Source: Streptomyces phaeolivaceus (GTDB taxonomy: Bacteria; Actinomycetota; Actinomycetes; Streptomycetales; Streptomycetaceae). From it: 64,000 nucleotides of DNA. Under the pieces are notes generated by a model, which searched no databases, had not been told where the DNA came from, and saw only the letters and a program-made list of their open reading frames with translations. The stretch lies in assembly GCF_009184865.1 (NCBI RefSeq), contig NZ_CP045096.1:9114001-9178000 (forward strand), read 5' to 3'. Numbering within the stretch: position 1 is the stretch's first letter; each line of letters opens with the position of its first letter. Shown piece after piece: positions 16,881 to 27,262 of this stretch. The position numbers and the translations under genes are program-made.

Positions 16881-17732
16881 TCAGAGAACCGGTGCCGAGA
16901 ACAGCTGCCGGATCTCGCCGATGCCGGAGACACGGCTGACCAGTTCGTCGCCCTCGGTCAGATAGCGGGGCGGATTCATGCGATTGCCGACCCCGGCGGG
17001 TGTGCCCGTGAAGACGAGGTCGCCGGGAAGCAAGGGCACGATGGCCGAGAGACGCGCGATCAGCTCGGGGACCGGGAAGATCATGGACTTCGTACGGTCG
17101 TGCTGGACGACGTCGCCGTTGAGGAGCCCGGTGATCTCCAGGTCGTCGGGGTCGGCGAACTCGTCGGGTGTGACGAGGACCGGGCCGGTCGGGCCGAAGC
17201 CGGGGAAGGACTTGCCCAGGCTGAACTGCGGCGGCTTCCCGGCCAGTTGGACGACCCGCTCGGAGAGGTCCTGGCCGACGGTGAGCCCGGCGACGCTCTC
17301 CCAGGCGCGGTCCTCGGACACACGGTGTGTGTGCCGGCCGACCACCGCGACGAGTTCGACCTCCCAGTCGACCTTGCCGGGCGGGAGTTCGACGGTGGTG
17401 CGAGGGCCGGTGACACAGGTCGGGAACTTGGTGAAGACCAGAGGTTCGTCCGGTGGTGTGTAGCCCGCCTCGGCCGCGTGCGGCGGGTAGTTGAGCGCCA
17501 CCGCGAACACCTGGCGCGGGCGCGGCACCGGGGCGCCGAGCGCGTCCGGCTCGACGGGGATGCCGAAGGCGTCAGCGGGCAGGCCGGAAGCGGCCCAGTG
17601 CCGCAGCTCCTGCCAGTTGTCGAGCAGTGCCATGGGGTCGGAGGAGAACCGGTTCCCGGACGCCGACGCGATGTCGGCCGCCCGGTCCCCCTCGACGAGG
17701 ACGGCGCGTCCGCCGGTGACAGCGAGTCTCAC
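16881..17732 (-). CDS. Fumarylacetoacetate hydrolase (FAH) family protein 1
   Basis: A 283-aa FAH-superfamily protein, which in other members hydrolyses C-C bonds of acylpyruvates or acts as a hydratase/decarboxylase. The catalytic domain shows VDWEVELVAVVGRHTHRV (metal-binding glutamates), GLTVGQDLSERVVQ, LGKSFPGFGPTGP and FTGTPAGVG. The start overlaps the stop of FAH protein 2 by four bases, and both lie behind a CMD-family gene. Similar operons handle sugar acids or aromatic ring-fission products; the substrate cannot be stated. Confidence 0.88.
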   Translation of the reverse strand: MRLAVTGGRAVLVEGDRAADIASASGNRFSSDPMALLDNWQELRHWAASGLPADAFGIPVEPDALGAPVPRPRQVFAVALNYPPHAAEAGYTPPDEPLVFTKFPTCVTGPRTTVELPPGKVDWEVELVAVVGRHTHRVSEDRAWESVAGLTVGQDLSERVVQLAGKPPQFSLGKSFPGFGPTGPVLVTPDEFADPDDLEITGLLNGDVVQHDRTKSMIFPVPELIARLSAIVPLLPGDLVFTGTPAGVGNRMNPPRYLTEGDELVSRVSGIGEIRQLFSAPVL

Positions 17733-18601
17733 CAGTCCACCTTCTGCGGTACGGGGGTGCCGTGACCCTGCTCCCAGCTGACGATCGGCGAGCGCAGGAC
17801 GCCCAGGCGCTCGACCTCGGCCTCGATGATGTCACCGGGCTTGAGGTACATGTCCGGGTCGCCGCTGAAGCCGGCGACACCCTGGACGGTGCCGGTGGTG
17901 ATCAGGTCGCCGGCGCTGTAACCCTGCGGGGAGTGGTAGGCGACCAGGTGGGGGATGGAGACCGACATGCGGCTGGTGTTGGACTTCTGCCGGACCTTGC
18001 CGTTCACCCGCAGTTCCATGTCGAGGTTCTGCGGGTCGGGGATCTCGTCGGCGGTGACGATGTAGGGGCCGACCGGGCAGAAGGTGTCGATGGCCTTGCA
18101 GAAGGAGAAGACACCGGACTCCATCTCGCGGCGCTGGATGTCGCGTGCGGTGATGTCGTTGAAGACGACGTATCCGGCGATGTGGTCGGGAGCGTCGTCC
18201 ACACCGAAGAACTTGCCGGGCTTGCCGATGACGACGGCGATCTCCAGCTCGTAGTCCAGCTCGCTGGTCAGGTGCTCGGGGTAGATCACGGGCTCGTCGG
18301 GGCCGACGATCGCGTCGACGTTCTGGAAGAAGACGATGCCCTTGTGCATGGGGTGCGACCAGTCGACGTTCTTCGACTCGTCCTCGTGCTCGCGGAAGTT
18401 GCCGGAGGTGTGGAAGAACTTCTTCGGCACGATCGGCGCGCGCAGCCGTACGTCGTCCAAGGACAGGCGCTCTCCGGTCTCCGTCACCCGGCCGTCGCGC
18501 TCGAAGTACTCACGGGTCGAGCCGACCTCCAGGGCGAGGACGACTCGCTCCTCCAACTCCAGCCTGCCGACGCGCCCGTCGTCAAAGGTGACCAGCTTCA
18601 T
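17729..18601 (-). CDS. Fumarylacetoacetate hydrolase (FAH) family protein 2
   Basis: A 290-aa FAH-superfamily enzyme. The core motifs are LDYELEIAVVIGKPGKFFG, GYVVFNDITARDIQRREM, CPVGPYIVTADEI and TTGTVQGVAG. The N-terminal VPKKFFHTSGNFREHEDE corresponds to the lid containing the catalytic His. It is clearly different from the neighbour at 16881, so the two probably catalyse successive or alternative steps. Its leader (18602-18656) contains TTGTCGATAACG. Confidence 0.88.
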   Translation of the reverse strand: MKLVTFDDGRVGRLELEERVVLALEVGSTREYFERDGRVTETGERLSLDDVRLRAPIVPKKFFHTSGNFREHEDESKNVDWSHPMHKGIVFFQNVDAIVGPDEPVIYPEHLTSELDYELEIAVVIGKPGKFFGVDDAPDHIAGYVVFNDITARDIQRREMESGVFSFCKAIDTFCPVGPYIVTADEIPDPQNLDMELRVNGKVRQKSNTSRMSVSIPHLVAYHSPQGYSAGDLITTGTVQGVAGFSGDPDMYLKPGDIIEAEVERLGVLRSPIVSWEQGHGTPVPQKVDW

Positions 18602-18656
18602 GTGTTCCGCCTATCTGTACGTCTGGGACTTCTGAGGTCTGTTGTCGATAACGCTT

Positions 18657-19268
18657 CTATGAGGGGGTCTGTGGCTGCGGCAGGGCAGTCGCCTGACCGG
18701 CCGCCGGCTTCTCACCTGCGAAGACACGCAGCTGGAGGGCGAGCATGCCGTAGTACCCGACCAGTGTGGTGAGCTCGAACACGCCGCGCGCCCCTACCGC
18801 GAGCACCGCCTCGTCGTACTCCTCGCCGGTCAGTTCCCCGGCGCGAAGGAGTGCGTGAGTGATCCGCAGGGCGGTCCGCTCCGCCGGGTCCGCCGACTCG
18901 GGGACGGAGCCGGCGCGCAGTGCGGCCATGTCCCGCTCGCTCAGTCCGCAGCCGCGGCCCACGGCCTCATGGGCTTCCCGTTCGAAGGCGCTGCCCCAGT
19001 GTGCGGCGACGGCGAGGATGGCCATCTCACGCACACGGTCGGTGAGGGCGCTGTCGTAGCGCACCGCGCTTCCGACCGCCTGTACGGCAAGGCCGACCGG
19101 CGGGCTGAGCAGCATCGCGTTGAACGGACCGCGCAGGCGGCCGTCCTCGTCGGCCAGGGCGAACGACTGCGGCCCGGCCGAGCGCCGTCCCCCGGTGATG
19201 GCCCGGTAGACCTCCGCCTGCTGTTCGTCGAGTTCCCCGGGCAAAAGCCCAGCCAGTCGAACTGTCAT
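18657..19268 (-). CDS. Carboxymuconolactone decarboxylase (CMD/AhpD) family protein
   Basis: A 203-aa all-helical protein of the CMD family: RVREMAILAVAAHWGSAFEREAHE and ELTTLVGYYGMLALQLRVF. The CxxC peroxidatic pair of AhpD is absent, so it is closer to the decarboxylase/uncharacterised branch. ATG 19268 has AAGGAG seven bases upstream. It is first in the minus-strand operon CMD-FAH2-FAH1 and divergent from an IclR regulator. A plausible promoter has -35 TTTCAC and -10 TAGGCT with a 17-bp spacer (about 19306-19333). Confidence 0.85.
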   Translation of the reverse strand: MTVRLAGLLPGELDEQQAEVYRAITGGRRSAGPQSFALADEDGRLRGPFNAMLLSPPVGLAVQAVGSAVRYDSALTDRVREMAILAVAAHWGSAFEREAHEAVGRGCGLSERDMAALRAGSVPESADPAERTALRITHALLRAGELTGEEYDEAVLAVGARGVFELTTLVGYYGMLALQLRVFAGEKPAAGQATALPQPQTPS

Positions 19269-19324
19269 CAGTGCTCCTTCGGCCGGCTCGTCGAGAGAAC
19301 CACAGCCTAATCTTTCTCTTCGTT

Positions 19325-19391
19325 CAGTGAAAGTCCATTTCGCTTGACAAAAGTCACTGTGACACTGGCTTCCGTAGAGTGAAAATGAGAG
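19325..19391. promoter_or_regulatory. Divergent promoter region with IclR-type operator element, copy 1
   Basis: It contains CAGTGAAA (19325-19332), TTGACA (19344-19349), a GTCAC-T-GTGAC palindrome, and the 28-bp element ACTGGCTT-N6-AGTGAAAATG-A-GAG at 19364-19391. The 28-bp element recurs, in the same layout, before the SDR gene (21071-21098, minus strand). It is the probable binding site of the IclR regulator encoded at 19431. Confidence 0.6.
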
Positions 19392-19430
19392 AGTCCCTGT
19401 CAGTCGTCCCGACAAGAAAGCGAGCCGACC

Positions 19431-20258
19431 TTGCCGCCGCGCCAGTCCCAGCCCGTAGAGGTGCCCGACGCCTCTGCCGGGGATGCACCCGCCAAGCGCA
19501 GCTATCACGTGGAGGCGCTGGCCAAGGGGCTCCGCCTGCTCGGCCTGTTCTCCGAGCAGCGGCCTTCCATGAAGCTCTCCGACATGGCTGCCGAGACGGG
19601 CGTACCCCTCCCGACGGCGTTCCGGCTGGCGGCCACGCTGGTGACCGAGGGGTTCCTGGAGCAGTTGCCCAACGGCGCGTACCGCCCCGCCCCGCAGGTG
19701 CTCACGCTCGGTTTCTCGGCACTGCGCGGCCTTGACCTGGTCCAGCTCGCGGAAGGTCCCCTGCGTCGTCTCGCCGACGCGACCAGCCAGACGGTGAACC
19801 TGGGCACGCTGTCCGACGACTACGTCCTCTATCTGATCCGGCTGCGCAACAACGACCTGGTCACCGCGAACATCCAGGTGGGGTCACGGCTCCCGGCGGT
19901 CGGCACCTCGATCGGGAAGATGCTGTTGAGCGGGCTCGACGACACCGAGCTGGAGCGGCGTCTGACCGAGAAGTCCTTCTCCGGGGCGACGGGACCGAAC
20001 GCCATCAGATCCCTCGACGGGCTGCGTGACGCGCTGAGCGGGATTCGCGAACAGGGCCATGTCGTACAGGACGAGGAACTCGCCTACGGCCTGCGCTCCG
20101 TGGCCGCGCCGATCACGGACGCGACCGGATCCGTCGTGGCGGCTGCCAATGTCGCTGTTCCGGCGCGCGAGTTTCCCATGGAGCGCTTGCTCGGTGAAAT
20201 GTGCCAGCCCCTCAAGGACGCCTGCCGCGAGATTTCCCGGCTGCTCGGCGGCCGCTGA
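19431..20258 (+). CDS. IclR-family transcriptional regulator
   Basis: A 275-aa regulator. A winged helix at about residues 22-85 (RSYHVEALAKGLRLLGLFSEQRPSMKL, LPTAFRLAATLVTEGFLE) is followed by a ligand-binding domain with GTSIGKMLLSGL and SVAAPITDATGSVVAAANVAVP, typical of IclR. TTG 19431 is the longest start; GTG 19461 is possible but has a poor ribosome site. It is divergent from the CMD-FAH operon, and the SDR downstream is convergent. The 28-bp element shared by both promoters suggests it controls the whole group. Confidence 0.9.
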   Translation: MPPRQSQPVEVPDASAGDAPAKRSYHVEALAKGLRLLGLFSEQRPSMKLSDMAAETGVPLPTAFRLAATLVTEGFLEQLPNGAYRPAPQVLTLGFSALRGLDLVQLAEGPLRRLADATSQTVNLGTLSDDYVLYLIRLRNNDLVTANIQVGSRLPAVGTSIGKMLLSGLDDTELERRLTEKSFSGATGPNAIRSLDGLRDALSGIREQGHVVQDEELAYGLRSVAAPITDATGSVVAAANVAVPAREFPMERLLGEMCQPLKDACREISRLLGGR

Positions 20259-20308
20259 TCCCGTCCGCGCGACGGACGCTGCACTCGGTGCGATGTCGTT
20301 CCGGTGGA

Positions 20309-21064
20309 TCAGACGAGCGTGCGACCGCCGTCGACGTACAGCACCTGTCCGGTCACGAACGACGCCCTCGGTGAGGCCAGGAACAGTGTCGCGCCGACGA
20401 CGTCCTCGGGGGTGCCGAGGCGTCCTGCCGGTACCAGGCCGGTCATCTCGTCGCGCATACCGGGCTTGTCGAGGTACGCGCGTGTCAGCTCGGTCTCCGT
20501 GTAGCCCGGCGCGACCGCGTTGACCGTCACGCCGTCAGCGGCCCATTCCCGGGCCATGACCTTGATCAGCTGGTCGAGTCCGCCCTTCGTCGCGGCGTAG
20601 GGGGCGTGGTGCCGGTGCGCGAGCTTGGAGGAGACCGAGGAGAAGAACACCATCCGGCCGCCTCCCGCCTCGCCCATGACCCGACCCGCCGCCCGGCCGA
20701 TCCAGAAGGCGCTGGACAGGTTCAGGGTGAGAATCCGGTCCCACACTTCGTCGGGTATGTCCACCACCGGCCGGCGGTCGTTCGTCCCGACCGCGTGGAC
20801 CAGTACGTCCAGCCCGCCGAGCAGACGGGCGGCGGCGGCGACCGCCTCGTCACAGGACTCGGAGGACGTCACGTCGGCGACCACGGTCTCGATGTCCGCC
20901 TCCGCCATCCGGGGGTCCTCCCGGAAGGCCTTGAGCCGGCTCTCGTCCGCGTCCACCACCACGAGGCGCGTTCCGGCTTCGGCCAGCCCTCGGGCGCAGG
21001 CCGCTCCGAGCCCGCCCGCTCCGAACACCAGAGCGCGCCCGCCCTCCAGACCCAGCCATCCCAT
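20309..21064 (-). CDS. Short-chain dehydrogenase/reductase
   Basis: A 251-aa classical SDR. The nucleotide loop is GAGGLGAA (instead of TGxxxGxG), Asp37 in VVVDAD suggests NAD preference, and the catalytic Ser143-Tyr156-Lys160 is intact (FSSVSSKLA, APYAATK). It ends LYVDGG. Together with the FAH proteins it could be a sugar-acid or hydroxy-acid dehydrogenase of the same pathway. The 28-bp operator element lies between 21071 and 21098, right at its leader. Confidence 0.9.
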   Translation of the reverse strand: MGWLGLEGGRALVFGAGGLGAACARGLAEAGTRLVVVDADESRLKAFREDPRMAEADIETVVADVTSSESCDEAVAAAARLLGGLDVLVHAVGTNDRRPVVDIPDEVWDRILTLNLSSAFWIGRAAGRVMGEAGGGRMVFFSSVSSKLAHRHHAPYAATKGGLDQLIKVMAREWAADGVTVNAVAPGYTETELTRAYLDKPGMRDEMTGLVPAGRLGTPEDVVGATLFLASPRASFVTGQVLYVDGGRTLV

Positions 21065-21070
21065 GGATGC

Positions 21071-21098
21071 CTCCCATTTTCACTGAGTAAAAGCCAGT
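21071..21098 (-). promoter_or_regulatory. IclR-type operator element, copy 2
   Basis: On the minus strand it reads ACTGGCTT-N6-AGTGAAAATG-G-GAG, matching 21 of 28 positions with the element at 19364-19391 in front of the IclR gene. It ends seven bases before the SDR start codon, so a bound protein would block initiation or elongation. Confidence 0.6.
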
Positions 21099-21208
21099 TT
21101 CATATTGTGCGCCTGACGATAGCGGCTGGCCTGTGCGCTGTCCATCACGTCGCGGCCTGTCCGTCCGACGGTGTGCGCTATCCGCACTTCATGCACGCAA
21201 CGCATACC

Positions 21209-21223
21209 TTGCAGAGTGTGCAA
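21209..21223. promoter_or_regulatory. TetR-type operator candidate TTGCA-N5-TGCAA
   Basis: A perfect inverted repeat, TTGCA-GAGTG-TGCAA, lies 11 bases before the TetR-family gene start at 21235. Position and symmetry fit an autoregulatory operator. Confidence 0.6.
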
Positions 21224-21234
21224 AAATCCGCTCC

Positions 21235-23515
<2,281 letters not shown>

Positions 23516-23725
23516 GCCGGGACGGGCCGTGGAGGCGTGTCCTCCTGGTGACCGCGGCGCCGCGTGGGCGGTGACCGCGGTCGCGGTCTTCCTGTCAACT
23601 GTGCAGAGCTCGTGAGGACTTGTCAGTAACTGTCGGCGGCCTCTTCCTCGACCGTCAACAGATCCCCACAATATTGATCACGACGGGGGTGAAAACGAAC
23701 ACCATTGCGCAGAGAGGGCAGAAAC
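23516..23725. other. Intergenic region before the decayed subtilase
   Basis: No gene seen. The first part (23530-23600) is rich in short GC inverted repeats that could terminate the exporter transcript. The second part is AT-richer (CCACAATATTGATCACGACG, GTGAAAACGAAC) and probably held the subtilase promoter. Confidence 0.35.
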
Positions 23726-24559
23726 TTGTCCCACGACCAATCCGGCGACGGCCACAGCCGCAGACCGGTGCGTCTTCTTCCGAACGGTTCCGCCGCCGAA
23801 CTGACCACCGCTCAGGCGAACCGGCCGGTCCGCACGGCGGGGGCCGTCTCACTGACCCGCGACGAGGTGATCCCGCCCGCACGGGCCGCCGACGGATTCC
23901 CCCGGAGGCGGCGAGGCGCGGGCGCGGGGATGATCCTCGGCGTCGCCGGCCTCGGCATCGCTACGGGCAACCCGCCGGTGCGCGTGCGCGCCCTGTCCGG
24001 GCCCGACACCGAGGCCACCGCCAAGGAACGCCAGGGCACACGCGCCCCGACGGCCGCCGGGATCAAGGGTGTCGACGCCGTCGCCCCCGACAGCGGCATG
24101 TCCGGCCGGACATCGGCGGTGGCGCCCGCGGCCCGCATCGCCGCCCACAAGACATGGGGGAGCGACGCCTGTTCCACGGCCGACACGGCCGACACGGCCG
24201 ACACGGCCGACACGGCCGACACGGCCGCCGCGATCGGCCGGTCCGTGGCCTACGGCGTGGACGCCAAGCCCCTCGACCATGGAGCCGGGCGGGCGGTCCC
24301 GAACGCGGCGGCCGACCCCGGACCGGTCCACAACTCCGCCGCCGCCGACCGGGCGGCGCACATCCGCGCCGTCGAGGGCCGGCTCGTGGACGAGAACGGC
24401 GACGACGATCGCGCCGGACGCGAGCCGGGCACGAACGTGGGCCGGCTCGACCGGTGCGGCCCGCCGCGGGACGTCACCAGCCCGACCCGCGCCGGGGGCA
24501 TCGGGGACATCACCCGGCCCGGCTGCCCGGCCGCGGCCGACCCCGCCACCGGCGGGTGA
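23726..24559 (+). pseudogene. Decayed S8 (subtilisin-like) protease gene
   Basis: An open frame remains, but its content is degenerate. GVDAVAPDSGMSG and VAPAARIAAHKTWGSDACSTADT, then AAIGRSVAYGVDA, are recognisably the segment after the catalytic His of Streptomyces subtilases (usual form VAPGARIAAYKxC...STSDILAAIDRAVADGVD). The Asp, His and Ser catalytic motifs are missing, and flanking parts are low-complexity. A 5-fold 9-bp repeat has expanded in the middle. It is likely non-functional; whether a product is still made is unknown. Start uncertain (TTG 23705 or 23726). Confidence 0.55.
24181..24225 (+). repeat. Five tandem copies of a 9-bp unit inside the subtilase relic
   Basis: CGACACGGC is repeated five times without change, encoding an Ala-Asp-Thr run. 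In intact homologues this position has a single STADT- or STSD-like stretch before AAI, so the repeat is an in-frame slippage expansion. Confidence 0.85.
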
Positions 24560-24850
24560 CCGGCAGGGCCGCCGCGGAGATCCCCGTCCGCTGGAAGGAC
24601 CTCTCCTCGGCTGGGCCGACCACCTCCGACGTCGGCCTTCCGGAGTCCGGCCATGGCACCCCCACGGCCGCCCGGACCCACTGACCGTCACGGTCCCACC
24701 CCGGCGATCGCACCGTCCCGGCGGTCTGTCACTGCCCTCAGACCGCCGCCGGGGCGCGCAGCACGCGGATTCGCCGGCGGAGGTCGACGCAGACCCTTCT
24801 GACCGATGTCCTGAGATCCAGGCCATCCGCTGAACTGGAGATCTCACACC
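24560..24850. other. Intergenic region without gene
   Basis: Nothing coding is convincing. The last 13 bases carry GGAG (24837-24840), which serves the gene at 24851 with a long 10-base spacing. Confidence 0.4.
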
Positions 24851-25762
24851 GTGATCCAGCCCCCCACACTCGGACTCATCGGATGCGGAATGGTCGGCGG
24901 CGCGCTGGCCCGTCTCGCCGTCGCCTCCGGCCTGAACGTCGTACTGAGCAACTCGCGCGGTCCCGAGTCCCTCGCCGCCCTGGTCGCCGAACTCGGCCCG
25001 CGCACGCGCGCGGCCACGCCGCCCGAGGCCGCCCGGGTGAGCGACATGGTCGCCGTGGCCGTCCCCCTGAACGCCTATGACCGGCTTCCCGTCCGGGAGT
25101 TGGCAGGCAGGACCGTCATCGACCTCATGAACTATCACCCGGACCGGCACGGCCGCATCGCCGCACTGGAATCGGGCGAGCTGACGCCCAGCCGTCTGGT
25201 CCAGCGGCACCTCGTCGGGTCCCCCGTGGTGAAGGTGTTCAGCGACATCGACTTCCGTCGACTGCGCCCCGGCCCCCGGCTGGGTGTCCTCGACCGGAGC
25301 GTCCTGCCCGTCGCCGGCGACGACGCGGACGCCAAGGCGGAGGTGTCCCGGTTACTGAGCGCCCTCGGCTACAACGTGCTGGACGTCGGCACGTTCGAGA
25401 ACAGCCGGGTGCTCATCTCCCTCGCGGTCGCCACCGAACAGGCCAGAGCGGCCACCCGGGCCATGGCCGAGAAACTGGAGATCGTCCCGCCGGACTCTCC
25501 CGGCTATGTGAACTGGCCGACCGCGTCCTGCTCAGCCGCCGTGAGGAAGCGTCTGTCGCCCCAGGAACAGCGGATCATGACACTGACCGCCGCCGGCCGT
25601 TCGCTGCCGGAAGTGGCACAGGAGATGTACCTGTCGGAGAAGACGGTCAGAAACTATCTGAGCCGTATCTACGGAAAACTCGGAGTACGGTCCCGATACC
25701 AGGCCATCCTCCACTGGCTGGGGCATGTGGGTTCCTCCGAGGCCGATGCCACCGGGATATGA
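24851..25762 (+). CDS. F420/NADP-oxidoreductase-like Rossmann domain fused to a LuxR-type HTH
   Basis: A 303-aa single-ORF fusion. Residues 1 to about 215 match NADPH-dependent F420 reductases/F420_oxidored: the loop GLIGCGMVGGALARLAV, VVLSNSRGPESLAALVAELG, VAVAVPLNAY, VIDLMNYHPDR and LPVAGDDADAKAEV. Residues 235-293 are a complete LuxR/GerE DNA-binding domain: LSPQEQRIMTLTAAGRS, LSEKTVRNYLSRIYGKLGVRSR. This suggests a transcription factor that senses NADP(H), F420 or a related ligand. Codon 168 (25352-25354) is TTA, so translation may depend on bldA. GTG 24851 has GGAG ten bases upstream. It is monocistronic between a protease relic and a convergent lyase gene. Confidence 0.85.
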   Translation: MIQPPTLGLIGCGMVGGALARLAVASGLNVVLSNSRGPESLAALVAELGPRTRAATPPEAARVSDMVAVAVPLNAYDRLPVRELAGRTVIDLMNYHPDRHGRIAALESGELTPSRLVQRHLVGSPVVKVFSDIDFRRLRPGPRLGVLDRSVLPVAGDDADAKAEVSRLLSALGYNVLDVGTFENSRVLISLAVATEQARAATRAMAEKLEIVPPDSPGYVNWPTASCSAAVRKRLSPQEQRIMTLTAAGRSLPEVAQEMYLSEKTVRNYLSRIYGKLGVRSRYQAILHWLGHVGSSEADATGI

Positions 25763-25816
25763 GTGCACCGGGAGGGGCAAGGGATCTCCCGGTCATGCCA
25801 TGACCGATCCCCGCTG

Positions 25817-27091
25817 TCAGTCGGCATGCCCCCATGCTTGCCTGGCGCTGCTGGACGCCGCCTCGTAGCCGGAGCGACCGGCGAGTTCGACCCATCGGTC
25901 CAGCGCCTGGCCGAGATTCTCGGCACGGCGCGGGCCGTCCCACTCAAGTCCCGCGACGCACAGCGTCGCCATGCTCGCTGCGGCGCGTTCGAGGTCCTCG
26001 AACATGGTGAGCAAGGCGTCGATGATGATCGGTTCCATGACGTTGAGCTCAAGCTCACCGGCGGCGACGGCGCAGCTGACGGTGTTGGCCGATCCGCGGA
26101 TGCGGTAGCTGAGCTGCATGGCGTACTCCGGCACCACCGGATTGACCTTGGCCGGCATGATGGACGACCCGGCCTGCAGCGCCGGGATGGTCACCTCCGC
26201 CAGTCCGCCACGCGGACCGGACGAGCGAAGACGCAGGTCAGACGCTATCTTCGCGACGGTGATGGCCGCTCGGGCCGTTGCGTCGGCGACCGCGGCGTAG
26301 GGGTCGAGATGCGCCAGCGCGTCAAAGAGATCCCGGGCACCGACCACGTCGAAGTCGACCAGCTTCGCGAGTTCACTGACACATGCGTCGGTGAATCCCT
26401 CCGGCGCGCCGATGGAGGTGCCGAGAACCGTCGCACCGAGCGGCACGGCCGACAGCTCGCGCACCGTGGCCTCCAGTTCGTCGGCGCCCCGCTCGACGGC
26501 GCGGGCCTGGGCGCGCAGTGTCCGGCCGGCCTGGACGCTCACCGCGTCCTGGAGGCAGGTGCGGCCGAGATAGGGCGTTTCATTGTATTCAGCCGCTTTG
26601 TCTTTTAGAGTCTCGGACAGCCCTCGCAGCGCCGCCAGTGGCCCCTCGGCTACCTCGATGATCGTCAGAGCCATGGCCGTGGGAAAGGAGTCATTGGTCG
26701 ATTGCGAGGCGTTGACATGATCGTTCGGGTGCACCGTGATCGACGCGAGCTGTGCTGCTCGCGCGGCGATGACCTCGTTGACGTTCATGTTCGTCGTCGT
26801 GCCACCGCCACCGAGTACCAGCGCCGTGGGGAACTGCTCGGTGTGCAGGCCGGCGGCGACCTCGTCACACGCGGCGATGATCGCGTCGGCTCGCCGGTCG
26901 TCCAGAACCCCCAAGGTGCGGTTGGCCGTGGCGGCTGCCCTCTTTATGAGCGCGTACATACGAATCAGAGACGGCACGTCCGCGATACGACGCCCGGGAG
27001 ACCCGAAGTTCCGCAGCGACAACTGCGTCTGTGTCCCGTAGAGCGTGCCATGCGTGTTCGCGGGTTCGGCTTCCTTGGATGTGTACTGCAC
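25817..27091 (-). CDS. Aspartase/fumarase-superfamily lyase, probably aspartate ammonia-lyase
   Basis: A 424-aa lyase. It has the substrate loops GGGGTTTNMNVNEV, HPNDHVNASQSTNDSFPTAM and the family signature GSSIMPAKVNPVVPEYAMQ with the catalytic Ser. It is closer to AspA than to FumC. It is about 40 residues shorter than Escherichia coli AspA at the C-terminus. Codon use is locally AT-richer around 26575-26610 (LKDKAAEYNET), unlike its neighbours. The likely role is deamination of aspartate to fumarate, consistent with the asparaginase fragment and amino-acid permeases next door. It is divergent from an IclR regulator. The GTG start has only a weak ribosome site. Confidence 0.85.
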   Translation of the reverse strand: MQYTSKEAEPANTHGTLYGTQTQLSLRNFGSPGRRIADVPSLIRMYALIKRAAATANRTLGVLDDRRADAIIAACDEVAAGLHTEQFPTALVLGGGGTTTNMNVNEVIAARAAQLASITVHPNDHVNASQSTNDSFPTAMALTIIEVAEGPLAALRGLSETLKDKAAEYNETPYLGRTCLQDAVSVQAGRTLRAQARAVERGADELEATVRELSAVPLGATVLGTSIGAPEGFTDACVSELAKLVDFDVVGARDLFDALAHLDPYAAVADATARAAITVAKIASDLRLRSSGPRGGLAEVTIPALQAGSSIMPAKVNPVVPEYAMQLSYRIRGSANTVSCAVAAGELELNVMEPIIIDALLTMFEDLERAAASMATLCVAGLEWDGPRRAENLGQALDRWVELAGRSGYEAASSSARQAWGHAD

Positions 27092-27226
27092 GGTTCACCA
27101 TTCTTCTGCCGGGCGGGTGGCGGTTGTGGTCACGCTAAGTACGGAGGGACGACCGGATCGACGTTTGTTGCTGTCTGAGCACGCCGACTTCTGCGACGCG
27201 GCCGGGACGAGCATCATCGCGGGGAC

Positions 27227-27245
27227 TGTTGTCTCCGTGGCAACA
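27227..27245. promoter_or_regulatory. Inverted repeat TGTTG-N9-CAACA before the IclR gene
   Basis: It lies in the 171-bp space between the divergent lyase and IclR genes, 17 bases before the IclR start. Arms are only 5 bp, so it is a weak operator candidate. Confidence 0.3.
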
Positions 27246-27262
27246 CGGGAAAGGGGTCTTCG

